A stretch of DNA of 64,000 nucleotides from an uncultured Mollicutes bacterium (lineage in GTDB: Bacteria > Bacillota_I > Bacilli_A > RFN20 > CAG-826): contig UQCQ01000009.1 in assembly GCA_900539595.1 (NCBI GenBank), positions 1 to 64,000 on the forward strand, given 5' to 3'. The notes below the pieces were generated by a model that saw only the letters and a list, made by a program, of their open reading frames with translations, did no database searches and was not told the DNA's origin. Of this stretch, positions 42,883 to 50,678 are shown piece by piece. A program made the position numbers and the translations under genes. Numbering within the stretch: the stretch's first letter is position 1; the number at the start of each line of letters is the position of its first letter.

Positions 42883-44022
42883 TCATTTGACGAATTTATC
42901 CTTCCATTTCTGGTATGGGGAATCTTTGGAATTCGACTGGTTTTGGAATTCCTGTAGCAATTGCTTCTGATTCTTACCAAGTCGAGTCGGTGTTTTCACC
43001 TTTACATGAATAAATTCATCGCCGGGCTTGCCACTACGAAGGTCTTTAATTCCTTTTTCACGAATCTTCAAAATATCGTCAGGCTGTGTCCCTTCTGGAA
43101 TACGAACCGAAACTTCCCCATAAACCGTCGGAACGTCGATTTCGCAACCAAGGGCGCAATCGACAAAACTCAAAGGAACCTCGATATGAACGTTGTTCCC
43201 ATCGCGACGGAAATAAGGGTGATCTTGCACCAATACTTCGACATACATGTCCCCGTTTGGCCCACCGTTTTCTCCACGTTCCCCCTTTCCGGAAACGCGA
43301 ATTTGTTGGCCGTTATTGATACCTGCAGGCACATTCACGGTCAAATCTTTTTTAACATGCGTATAGCCGCTTCCACCGCAAAGATGGCAAGCGTGGGAAA
43401 TTTTCTTTCCCGTTCCATGACAATCAGAGCAAGTGGTCTTCGATTGCATGTTACCAAAAATCGTGCGCTGCGTTGTCGTTACATAACCACGGCCTCCGCA
43501 AGTAGGGCAAGTCATAAAGTCACTGGGGCTTTCCGCACCCGTTCCGCCACAATGGGCGCACGGCTCATCATAGGAAACGGGGAACGTAATCTTGGTTCCA
43601 AGAACCGCATCCATAAAGGTAATGCGAACTCGGCGCAAAACGTCCGCTCCTTTTGTTGGGCCCGAAGAGGCTGAACTTCTCGAAGATCCGCCTCCGCCAA
43701 AGAAACTGGAGAAAATATCATTTAAATCGACATCGCCAAATCCCTGGCTGCTGAACCCTTGGCCAAAAGGGCCCGCTCCACCGGTAGAGCCGCCGTTTTC
43801 AAAAGCGGCAAAGCCAAAGCGATCGTAGTTTTGACGTTTTTGCTCATCGGAGAGAACTTCATAAGCTTCGGTCACTTCTTTGAATTTATCCGCGGCATCG
43901 GGAGCTTTATTCAAGTCGGGGTGATATTGTTTGGCCAATTTGCGATAGGCGCTTTTGATTTCATCTTGGGTAGCATTTTTGCTTACGCCAAGAACTTCAT
44001 AATAATCTCTTTTTTCCGCCAT
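42883..44022 (-). CDS. dnaJ: Chaperone DnaJ
   Basis: Type I Hsp40 co-chaperone (379 aa). J domain with the DnaK-stimulating YHPDLN, a Gly/Ser-rich linker (about residues 75-125), a zinc-finger region with four repeats (CAHCGGTG, CPTCGGRG, CSDCHGTG, CHLCGGSG) and the C-terminal client-binding domains. AGGAAGGAG precedes the ATG. Last gene of the heat-shock operon; a GC-rich hairpin separates it from dnaK. Confidence 0.97.
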   Translation of the reverse strand: MAEKRDYYEVLGVSKNATQDEIKSAYRKLAKQYHPDLNKAPDAADKFKEVTEAYEVLSDEQKRQNYDRFGFAAFENGGSTGGAGPFGQGFSSQGFGDVDLNDIFSSFFGGGGSSRSSASSGPTKGADVLRRVRITFMDAVLGTKITFPVSYDEPCAHCGGTGAESPSDFMTCPTCGGRGYVTTTQRTIFGNMQSKTTCSDCHGTGKKISHACHLCGGSGYTHVKKDLTVNVPAGINNGQQIRVSGKGERGENGGPNGDMYVEVLVQDHPYFRRDGNNVHIEVPLSFVDCALGCEIDVPTVYGEVSVRIPEGTQPDDILKIREKGIKDLRSGKPGDEFIHVKVKTPTRLGKNQKQLLQEFQNQSNSKDSPYQKWKDKFVK

Positions 44023-44050
44023 AAGCGCTCCTTCCTAAATTGCATAAAGG

Positions 44051-44076
44051 CGCGGCGCTCCGATTAGAACGCCGCG
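44051..44076 (-). other. GC-rich hairpin between dnaK and dnaJ
   Basis: CGCGGCG (44051-44057) pairs with CGCCGCG (44070-44076). It is not followed by a strong T-tract, so it is more likely an mRNA stability or processing element than a full terminator; it could lower dnaJ relative to dnaK. Confidence 0.6.
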
Positions 44077-44094
44077 TCCAACATCTAGTTTTTT

Positions 44095-45918
44095 TTACTT
44101 CTTATCGGTGAAATCGGCATCAACGACATCGTCGGCCGTCTCATGTCCTTCCCCCGTAGAAGTCGCATTTTGAGCGCCAGCAGCGGATTGTTGCTGTTGA
44201 GCCGCCATGCGGGCCGCATCTTCCAAGCGTCCGACGATTTCGCGCAATTTCTCGATATCGTTGGCTGCGATAGCGCCAGAAGCTTCATCGCGAAGTTTGG
44301 TGAGTTCTTCTTTTTGCTTGGCATCCAAAGAATCGCCTTTTTCCGAGAGCGTGCGGTTGATTTCGTCCACATAGGTTTGCGCCTTGTTTTTGATTTCAAT
44401 ATCGCCTTTTCTCTTTTCGTCTTCGGCTTTATGTTCTTCGGCTTCCTTTACCATGCGATCGATATCGCTCTTGGAAAGACCATTGCTATTTTGAATCGTG
44501 ATATCCGCGGTCTTTTGAGTATCGAGGTCTTTGGCCGAAACTTTGACGATACCATTGACGTCAATGGAGAATTTCACTTCAATGCGAGGTTCGCCGCGAC
44601 GTGCCGGACGAATTCCGGAAAGTTGGAAGTGTCCGAGCAATTTGTTATCGTGGGCCATTGGACGTTCGCCTTGGTAGACCATGATATCAACAGCGGGTTG
44701 ATTGTCTTCCGCTGTGGAGAAGACTTGGCTCTTCTCCGTCGGAATCGTGGTATTGCGTTGGATAAGCGGGGTCATAACGCCGCCCAAGGTTTCAATGCCG
44801 AGGGTAAGCGGGGTGACATCGAGAAGAACGACATCTTTGACATCCCCAGCGATAACGGCCCCTTGAATCGCCGCACCAGCGGAAACCGCTTCATCCGGGT
44901 TGACCGAGAGGTTAATAGAACGACCAGAAACCTGCTTTACCATTTCCTGAACGGCTGGCATACGGGTCGAGCCACCGATCATCAAGATATCAGCAAGGTC
45001 AGAATAGGAGAGTCCAGCATCGTGCATCGCTTTTTCCATCGGAACCTTGCAACGTTCAAGTAGCGGACGAGTCAAATCCTGGAATTTAGCGCGAGTAAGC
45101 GTAGTTTCGAAGTTGATCGGGCCAGAGCTGCTCATGCCAATGAAAGGAAGAGAAATCGTCGTTTCCACCGAGCTAGAAAGCTCGATTTTCGCGCGTTCAG
45201 CCGCATCGAGGAAACGTTGACGGGCCATTTTGTCGGTCAAATCAACGCCGTTTTGGATCTTGATTTGCGCCTGGATCCAATCCGCAATCGCGTGGTCCCA
45301 GTCGTCGCCACCAAGTTGGGTGTCCCCAGAAGTAGAAAGAACTTCGAAGGTTCCATCGCCAATATCCAAAATCGAGACATCGAGAGTGCCACCGCCAAGG
45401 TCGAAGACCAAGACTTTACCACTCTTATTGGTATCTACGCCGAAGGCCAAGCAGGCCGCGGTCGGTTCATTAATAATACGAACAACATCGAGTCCAGCGA
45501 TGGTACCGGCATCTTTGGTCGCCTGGCGTTGAGCATCGTTGAAGTAAGCCGGAACCGTAATGACCGCCTTTTTGATTGGCTGGCCAAGGTTCTTTTCGGC
45601 ATAGCCCTTCATATAGGCGAGGACTTTGGAAGAGATTTCCTGCGGGGTGAAATCTTTATTGATGCAGTTAATGTGGAATTTCTCCGAACTGCCCATCTTT
45701 CTCTTCGCGCTGGAAACGGTATCCGGGTTGGTGATCGCTTGACGCTTTGCCGCGTTGCCAACAATTTCTTCCCCACTTGCCTTAAAAGCAACGACGGAAG
45801 GGGTCGTATTGGTTCCTTCCGGATTGGGGATGACTTTCACATTCCCGTCTGCTTGACGATAGCTGATGACCGAATTGGTCGTGCCAAGGTCAATGCCAAC
45901 AATAATTTCTTTTGCCAT
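44095..45918 (-). CDS. dnaK: Chaperone DnaK (Hsp70)
   Basis: ATP-dependent chaperone (607 aa). ATPase domain: GIDLGTTNSVISY, AVITVPAYFNDAQRQATKDAG, FDLGGGTLDVSIL, LIGGSTRMPAVQ (read as MIGGSTRMPAVQ here); substrate domain with DVTPLTLGIETLGG; lid and a Gln/Ala-rich tail ending VDADFTDKK. A long open frame on the opposite strand is a compositional shadow. Works with DnaJ and GrpE encoded beside it. Confidence 0.98.
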   Translation of the reverse strand: MAKEIIVGIDLGTTNSVISYRQADGNVKVIPNPEGTNTTPSVVAFKASGEEIVGNAAKRQAITNPDTVSSAKRKMGSSEKFHINCINKDFTPQEISSKVLAYMKGYAEKNLGQPIKKAVITVPAYFNDAQRQATKDAGTIAGLDVVRIINEPTAACLAFGVDTNKSGKVLVFDLGGGTLDVSILDIGDGTFEVLSTSGDTQLGGDDWDHAIADWIQAQIKIQNGVDLTDKMARQRFLDAAERAKIELSSSVETTISLPFIGMSSSGPINFETTLTRAKFQDLTRPLLERCKVPMEKAMHDAGLSYSDLADILMIGGSTRMPAVQEMVKQVSGRSINLSVNPDEAVSAGAAIQGAVIAGDVKDVVLLDVTPLTLGIETLGGVMTPLIQRNTTIPTEKSQVFSTAEDNQPAVDIMVYQGERPMAHDNKLLGHFQLSGIRPARRGEPRIEVKFSIDVNGIVKVSAKDLDTQKTADITIQNSNGLSKSDIDRMVKEAEEHKAEDEKRKGDIEIKNKAQTYVDEINRTLSEKGDSLDAKQKEELTKLRDEASGAIAANDIEKLREIVGRLEDAARMAAQQQQSAAGAQNATSTGEGHETADDVVDADFTDKK

Positions 45919-45935
45919 AGTTATTTTTCTCCTTT

Positions 45936-46559
45936 TTAGGCTTCATGAGCCTTTGCTTCATTCTCACTTGGTTGAGTCTTGCTTTCGTCGCTTGATTTGG
46001 GGGCTTCTGCCACATAAACCATCGCGGCCCGAACAAGACGATCGTGTAATTTATATCCCTTCGCTCCAACGCGGGCCACCGTACCTTCCGGATAATCCGT
46101 TGTTGGAATTTTATCGACGGCGTGCATCGTATTCACGTCGTAGGCATCGCCAGGTTTTGGACAGATTTCACTCACTCCTTCGTTGCTAAGAGAAGCAACG
46201 ATTTGGTTGTAAATGTAACTGAATCCAATTTGGTAATTCCTCGATTCGGGGTTCGGCGCGGGGGATTCTAGCGCCATATGGAAGCTATCTAACGCTGGAA
46301 GAAGCGTTTCAAGGAACCCTTCGGCCCGATAACGGATCGCGGAGTTCTTCTCCTCTTCTAGCGCTTTGCGGAGATTCATCATATCCGCATAAGCTTTGTA
46401 ATATTCATTTTTCCAATGATCCCGATCGGAGGAGGCTTTTTCGAATTCCTCTTGAAGTTTATCAAATTTCGCTTTGCTTACTTTCTTTCCTTCTTCGGGG
46501 GGTTCGGTTTGCTGCTTTTGCTCGACGGCGTCGTTAGGTTGCTTGCTCGCTTCTTGCAT
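45936..46559 (-). CDS. grpE: Nucleotide exchange factor GrpE
   Basis: 207-aa GrpE, the ADP-release factor of DnaK. A disordered, Glu/Gln/Lys-rich N-terminus and coiled coil (about 28-90) lead to the conserved RYRAEGFLETLLPALDSFHMAL, and a beta-sheet C-terminal part with VDKIPTTDYPEGTVARVGAKGYKLHDRLVRAA. AAAGGAG lies 10 nt before the ATG. The first 82 nt overlap the end of hrcA in another frame. Confidence 0.95.
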   Translation of the reverse strand: MQEASKQPNDAVEQKQQTEPPEEGKKVSKAKFDKLQEEFEKASSDRDHWKNEYYKAYADMMNLRKALEEEKNSAIRYRAEGFLETLLPALDSFHMALESPAPNPESRNYQIGFSYIYNQIVASLSNEGVSEICPKPGDAYDVNTMHAVDKIPTTDYPEGTVARVGAKGYKLHDRLVRAAMVYVAEAPKSSDESKTQPSENEAKAHEA

Positions 46560-47584
46560 TCTTTGCTTTCTCCTTTCGGTTTAAAATATTCGTCCAAGGT
46601 TTTGGTGACGTAATCGAGTAACGTCACGGCTCGGTCATAATCCATACGGGTAGGGCCCAGTAGATTCAGGGTGGCATTTTGCCCCCCTGGAATTTGGACG
46701 GTTGCGGAGACGATGGCCATGTTTTTAAGGCCCGTTTCCTCGTTTCCGATTCGTACGTTCACATCTCCTTCGCTAGGAACCGCTGCTTCCATGGCTTTCC
46801 GCAATTCTTTAGGATTATCTAGAAGTGTCAGCACGCGGCGTAATTTCTGCGCATCGTCGACGAATTCCGGCTGATCCAAGAGATTGGTTTTGCCATAGAG
46901 ATTCATGCGTTCCCCAGCAAAACGGAGGAAGGCGCCAAGCAACGCTTGGTAAACGGCGTCTTGCCCGACCATGTAGTCGGTAAGCGCGGGTTTCATGGCT
47001 TCCATCTTCGGCACAAGGTCGCAAATCGAAGTTCCGATCAACCGTTCGCTTAAGGCGTCCACGCCTTTTTTCAGTTCGCTTTGTTCCATTCCTTCGGGAA
47101 GAATGAAGGTTTTGTTCTCCACATAGCCCTTGTCGGTAACAAATACCGCCGTCGCGCTATTGGTTCCGCTGGGGAAGACCTGAAGGGACACCAAGTGCTC
47201 TTCGTTGATCTTCGGACCCAGAAATACCGATGCCAAATTCGTCATGTTGGAGAGAATTTCGCAGCTTTGGGCAATAATCTCTTCGACGGATTGGCTCCGT
47301 TGATCCAAAACCTTTTGGAGGGCGTGCTTCACACCATCGTCGATGCGTTCTTCGCGGAGATTATCTACATAATATTTGTAACCTTTCGCGGAAGGGACGC
47401 GCCCGGCAGAGGTGTGGGGCTTCTCCAAATACCCTTCTTTCTCCAAGGAAAGCATTTCGTTACGGATCGTGGCACTCGAAACGGTGAGACCGTATTGTTC
47501 AATCAGGGTCTTGCTGGCCACCGGTTGAGCTGTTTTGATGTAGTGTTCAACAATCAATTTCAAGACTTGTTCACTTCTTGTCAT
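46478..47584 (-). CDS. hrcA: Heat-inducible transcription repressor HrcA
   Basis: Repressor of class I heat-shock genes (368 aa), binding CIRCE. N-terminal winged helix (LIVEHYIKTAQPVASKTLIE, VSSATIRNEMLSLEKEGYL, PHTSAGRVPSAKGYKYYV), GAF-like middle and end RMDYDRAVTLLDYV. About 25 extra C-terminal residues, rich in Lys, Ser and Pro, run 82 nt into grpE. GAGGTGAT precedes the ATG, and a degenerate CIRCE overlaps the promoter, implying autoregulation. Confidence 0.96.
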   Translation of the reverse strand: MTRSEQVLKLIVEHYIKTAQPVASKTLIEQYGLTVSSATIRNEMLSLEKEGYLEKPHTSAGRVPSAKGYKYYVDNLREERIDDGVKHALQKVLDQRSQSVEEIIAQSCEILSNMTNLASVFLGPKINEEHLVSLQVFPSGTNSATAVFVTDKGYVENKTFILPEGMEQSELKKGVDALSERLIGTSICDLVPKMEAMKPALTDYMVGQDAVYQALLGAFLRFAGERMNLYGKTNLLDQPEFVDDAQKLRRVLTLLDNPKELRKAMEAAVPSEGDVNVRIGNEETGLKNMAIVSATVQIPGGQNATLNLLGPTRMDYDRAVTLLDYVTKTLDEYFKPKGESKECKKRASNLTTPSSKSSKPNPPKKERK

Positions 47585-47600
47585 GATTTTATCACCTCAC

Positions 47601-47627
47601 CTAGCAGTCCGCACCTTTGAGTGCTAG
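47601..47627 (-). promoter_or_regulatory. CIRCE operator (one mismatch)
   Basis: CTAGCAGTC (47601-47609), nine bases, GAGTGCTAG (47619-47627). The consensus is TTAGCACTC-N9-GAGTGCTAA; the arm nearer hrcA carries one mispairing base. It lies at the expected transcription start, between promoter and ribosome site. Confidence 0.85.
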
Positions 47628-47631
47628 TGTC

Positions 47632-47659
47632 ATTATAGGCGTGACTTTAGCACTGTCAA
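47632..47659 (-). promoter_or_regulatory. hrcA operon promoter, full sigma-A consensus
   Basis: TTGACA (47654-47659) and TATAAT (47632-47637) on the minus strand with 16-nt spacing, immediately upstream of CIRCE. Confidence 0.9.
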
Positions 47660-47676
47660 GGATTCGTTGCTAAATT

Positions 47677-48792
47677 TTATGGAATTAGTTCCAAAAGGAC
47701 GGAATCGAGCAAACAAATCCCCCTTTCGCTGCAATGAAACCGACCCCCTTCTTGGACCAAAAGGCCCGATTTCAAGCACTTTTCATAGCCGGGACAAGCA
47801 GATTCAAAAGTCTTACCAAATCGGAGTTCAAAATCTTTTTGGTCAAACCCTTCCGCCAAACGAAGGTTGCACAGCAAAAAATAGAGCAAGTCATCATGAA
47901 GAGAAACGGTTTCTTCTTTTCTTTCAATTCGTCCCGCTTTAGCGCCTTTTATATATAAGGATAGGGATTTGGTATTCGTGTAACGAAGGGGCCCGACGTA
48001 GCCGGAGGCACCAAGGCCTACCCCATAATAGGGCTCATCCTTCCAATAAACGAGGTTATGGCGACATTCATGCCCTGGGATAGCGAAATTAGAAACTTCA
48101 TAATGCCGGTATCCATGGCGTTTCAAGGCCTCGACAACGAATTCTAACATTTCCCCTTGGACATCCTGACTCGCTTCTTGAATGCCTTTAAACGAAAAAA
48201 TGGTCGCATCCTCTAAAATCAAAGAATAGGCGGATAAGTGGGGGATTTGGAGGGAGCAAAAAGCTTCGATATCTTCCTTTAGTTCTTCTAAGGTCTCTCC
48301 CGGCAAAGCATAGATGAGATCGCAATTCATGTTGGTAATTCCTGCCTTTTTAAGAAGGGAAACGGCGCTTTTGGCATCTTCAAAACGATGATTTCTTCCC
48401 ATTAAGGAAAGAAAAGACGGATGAGAAGATTGCACGCCAAGGGAAACGCGGTTTACTCCATGCTTTTTCCAAATGGCGACTTTTTCTTCTTGGCAGGATT
48501 CGGGATTTGCCTCACAACTAAATTCGCCCCCTTCTTTAAGGTAAGGCGATAAAAAAGCGAACAATGCTTCGGTTTGGTCTAAATTCAAGCAACTCGGGGT
48601 CCCTCCACCCACATAAATCGTATGAAGGCTTTTAGGAGCAAGATGAAGCCTGCTGATTTCCGAAAATAAAGCCAGCAAATAAGAATCCGCCCAGTCCGGG
48701 CGGTAATAAAGTTTCGTAAAATCGCAATAGCCACAGATGCTTTCGCAAAAGGGGATATGGACGTAAAGGGAGGAAGGAAGAGTTTTATCCAT
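47677..48792 (-). CDS. hemW: Radical SAM protein HemW
   Basis: 371-aa HemW (heme chaperone, formerly called oxygen-independent coproporphyrinogen oxidase). Radical-SAM motif CESICGYCDF, then YVGGGTPSCL, VNRVSLGVQS, DLIYALPGETLEE and YEVSNFA. It is upstream of hrcA as in B. subtilis. The ATG at 48792 overlaps the previous stop as TGATG. No heme-synthesis genes occur in the window, so its client is uncertain. Confidence 0.93.
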   Translation of the reverse strand: MDKTLPSSLYVHIPFCESICGYCDFTKLYYRPDWADSYLLALFSEISRLHLAPKSLHTIYVGGGTPSCLNLDQTEALFAFLSPYLKEGGEFSCEANPESCQEEKVAIWKKHGVNRVSLGVQSSHPSFLSLMGRNHRFEDAKSAVSLLKKAGITNMNCDLIYALPGETLEELKEDIEAFCSLQIPHLSAYSLILEDATIFSFKGIQEASQDVQGEMLEFVVEALKRHGYRHYEVSNFAIPGHECRHNLVYWKDEPYYGVGLGASGYVGPLRYTNTKSLSLYIKGAKAGRIERKEETVSLHDDLLYFLLCNLRLAEGFDQKDFELRFGKTFESACPGYEKCLKSGLLVQEGGRFHCSERGICLLDSVLLELIP

Positions 48793-49043
48793 CAATCCGA
48801 ATCTTTTTTATCGTAATCCGCCATTTGCTTTTTGGCTTCCGGGTCTTCGACTGGCTCGAGCAAACGGTCCAATTCTTCCGCCGCCACTTCTTTATCGCTT
48901 TTGGGCTGTTCGTGGCTTTGAAATAGCTTCACGTGCTTTTTAAGCAATATCACAATCAAGACAATGACGCCGAAAATTCCAACGATCAAAACAGGGACGG
49001 CCCATGTGGGGAAAGAGGAAGAGAGGATGACGTTCGTTTTCAT
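48792..49043 (-). CDS. Small single-pass membrane protein
   Basis: 83 aa; one hydrophobic helix at about residues 15-36 (AVPVLIVGIFGVIVLIVIL), then a basic stretch and an acidic Asp/Glu/Lys-rich tail. No family recognised. It is bracketed by overlaps with the degenerate Fic gene (ATGA) and hemW (TGATG), so all three are probably translated from one message. Confidence 0.65.
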   Translation of the reverse strand: MKTNVILSSSFPTWAVPVLIVGIFGVIVLIVILLKKHVKLFQSHEQPKSDKEVAAEELDRLLEPVEDPEAKKQMADYDKKDSD

Positions 49044-50599
49044 TTGGATGATTCTCCTTTTTGATTAAGCGGGGTATAAACGAATTTGTTTTTGAATTGC
49101 AATTTTCGATAGAAGCCGTATCGAGTCAAATTGTCCATCGATGTTCGAGCGGTTTCATAGGCACAGCGCACATGGCGCTTGTAATCCTGAATGCTATAAT
49201 AGCACCCCATCGTGCAGTGCGTCGCAAAAAACGATGCTTGAGTTCGGCTAATTTGCGGATTCGTCTCATAGATATATTTAGCGGCGTCCCGCAAATCTTT
49301 ACCAGCAATTTCTTTCTTTGGAATGACAACAGCTAATTCGCCTTCGTCGATTCTTTTTTCAGGCAAAACAGGGGCAGGACGATTCGGATTTGGCTTAGGA
49401 GGAGCTTCTTTTAATTCCGGGGCGGGCGAAGGAGTTTCCGTTTCGGTAGCTTCTTCTTTTTCCACGTCGAGCTTTGACTCTTCTACAGCAGGAAGGGGAA
49501 TCTCTTCCTGCTTGGTTTCAGGGATTGGGGAGGGGGCAGGTTCTTCCTGAGGACTTACTTTCGAAATAGAGGTTTCTGTTTCGTTAGAAGCGGGTAAAGC
49601 GTTGATTTCACTTTGGATTCCTTCTTTTTTAATTTTTAAAAAGAAATTAAGTTCTTCCGATAAAGAAGACGAAGAACGCTCCATAAAATAATAGAAAATA
49701 TAGGTGAGGTCCGCCTGACGCTGAATTTCAGAATCCATCTCATCCCAATTGGGAGATTTAGCTAATAAATTCTCCAAAGGCAAAAGGGCGGAACAGGGGC
49801 CAAGTTTACTTTGCGAAAGAATCGTTTTGCAGCAAAGCAAGGCCATTAAATCGTTGCAGGATTCGAAAGGCTTTAGATAGTGGAAGAAATAAAGCGTAAT
49901 CATCGCTTTCATCAACGGGGAAATCGCTTCGGTTCGATAGAAATACCAATAAGAAGACATGCATGCTTCAATTCGGTCTGCTGGGCATTCGTCATAAACG
50001 GCTTCCAAAGAGGACCTTGCATAACGGGAACGTTGGTCTTTTTCACGAAAGAACGAAACGAGTTCTCCTTCTTGACCCGTCAGCATCCCGTATATTTCCG
50101 CCAAATAATCTTCGTTATATTCAATGCGACGCACCGATTCGATGGCACGCAATACATCACGATATCCTAAAATCGAATAATGTTCGGGATTGTCTTCTCG
50201 GTAAAGACCGTTAATCATTGCCTTAAGCGTAAGATCATCCACCGTCTTTTCGTCTAATTGGGAAGCGGCGCGAAGTAACGTCAAATAGACGGCATTGTTC
50301 ATCTTCCGTCTTTCGTCGGGACGTTCCGAAATATCAGAGAAAATTTCCTTCATTCGGTTCAACCGATCTTCGTAATCAGCAAATTTTCGATCTAGCGTTT
50401 GCGTAGAGGTATACCCAAAACGGCTGTTATTAATGGAACGCAAGAAAAGATTGCAGCGGTTTTCGTCCCTAAATTTACGGAGAATATTCCATTGGTAGTC
50501 GATCAATTGACTGCCCAAGATTCGGCGAAGTTCGTAGCGTGTAACGTAACGCTTCTCACAATATTCGTTGCACAAATCTTCGGAACTATAACCCGCCAT
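49040..50599 (-). CDS. Degenerate Fic-domain protein with Pro/Glu-rich linker and winged-helix end
   Basis: 519 aa from the ATG at 50599 (AGAGGT upstream, -10 box before it). An N-terminal helical region is followed by a Fic-like core: ISPLMKAMITLYFFHYLKPF then ESCNDLMALL aligns with the usual HPL-x-A-x-x-H-x-x-F-x-x-IHPF-x-x-GNGR-x-x-RLL, but the catalytic His is Lys243 and GNGR is replaced by CNDL, so AMP transfer is not expected. Residues about 340-425 are a low-complexity Pro/Glu/Thr linker. The end (CAYETARTSMDNLTRYGFYR) resembles the winged helix found in Fic proteins. Role unknown. Confidence 0.65.
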   Translation of the reverse strand: MAGYSSEDLCNEYCEKRYVTRYELRRILGSQLIDYQWNILRKFRDENRCNLFLRSINNSRFGYTSTQTLDRKFADYEDRLNRMKEIFSDISERPDERRKMNNAVYLTLLRAASQLDEKTVDDLTLKAMINGLYREDNPEHYSILGYRDVLRAIESVRRIEYNEDYLAEIYGMLTGQEGELVSFFREKDQRSRYARSSLEAVYDECPADRIEACMSSYWYFYRTEAISPLMKAMITLYFFHYLKPFESCNDLMALLCCKTILSQSKLGPCSALLPLENLLAKSPNWDEMDSEIQRQADLTYIFYYFMERSSSSLSEELNFFLKIKKEGIQSEINALPASNETETSISKVSPQEEPAPSPIPETKQEEIPLPAVEESKLDVEKEEATETETPSPAPELKEAPPKPNPNRPAPVLPEKRIDEGELAVVIPKKEIAGKDLRDAAKYIYETNPQISRTQASFFATHCTMGCYYSIQDYKRHVRCAYETARTSMDNLTRYGFYRKLQFKNKFVYTPLNQKGESSK

Positions 50600-50624
50600 T
50601 TTTGGACCTCTTGTCTTTGCCAGT

Positions 50625-50630
50625 ATTATA
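50625..50630 (-). promoter_or_regulatory. -10 box for the pseudo-Fic/hemW operon
   Basis: TATAAT on the minus strand 25 nt before the start codon, downstream of the lepA end. -35 weak. Confidence 0.5.
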
Positions 50631-50678
50631 AAAAACAAAAGGATTTTAAATCAACCAAAAAACTACCAATTTCCACGC

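Noticed and set aside
44143..45063. 306-codon open frame on the plus strand opposite dnaK (and another at 45217-45939)
   Set aside because: Long antisense frames opposite dnaK are a known effect of its codon composition; no ribosome site, and the dnaK protein is clearly real.
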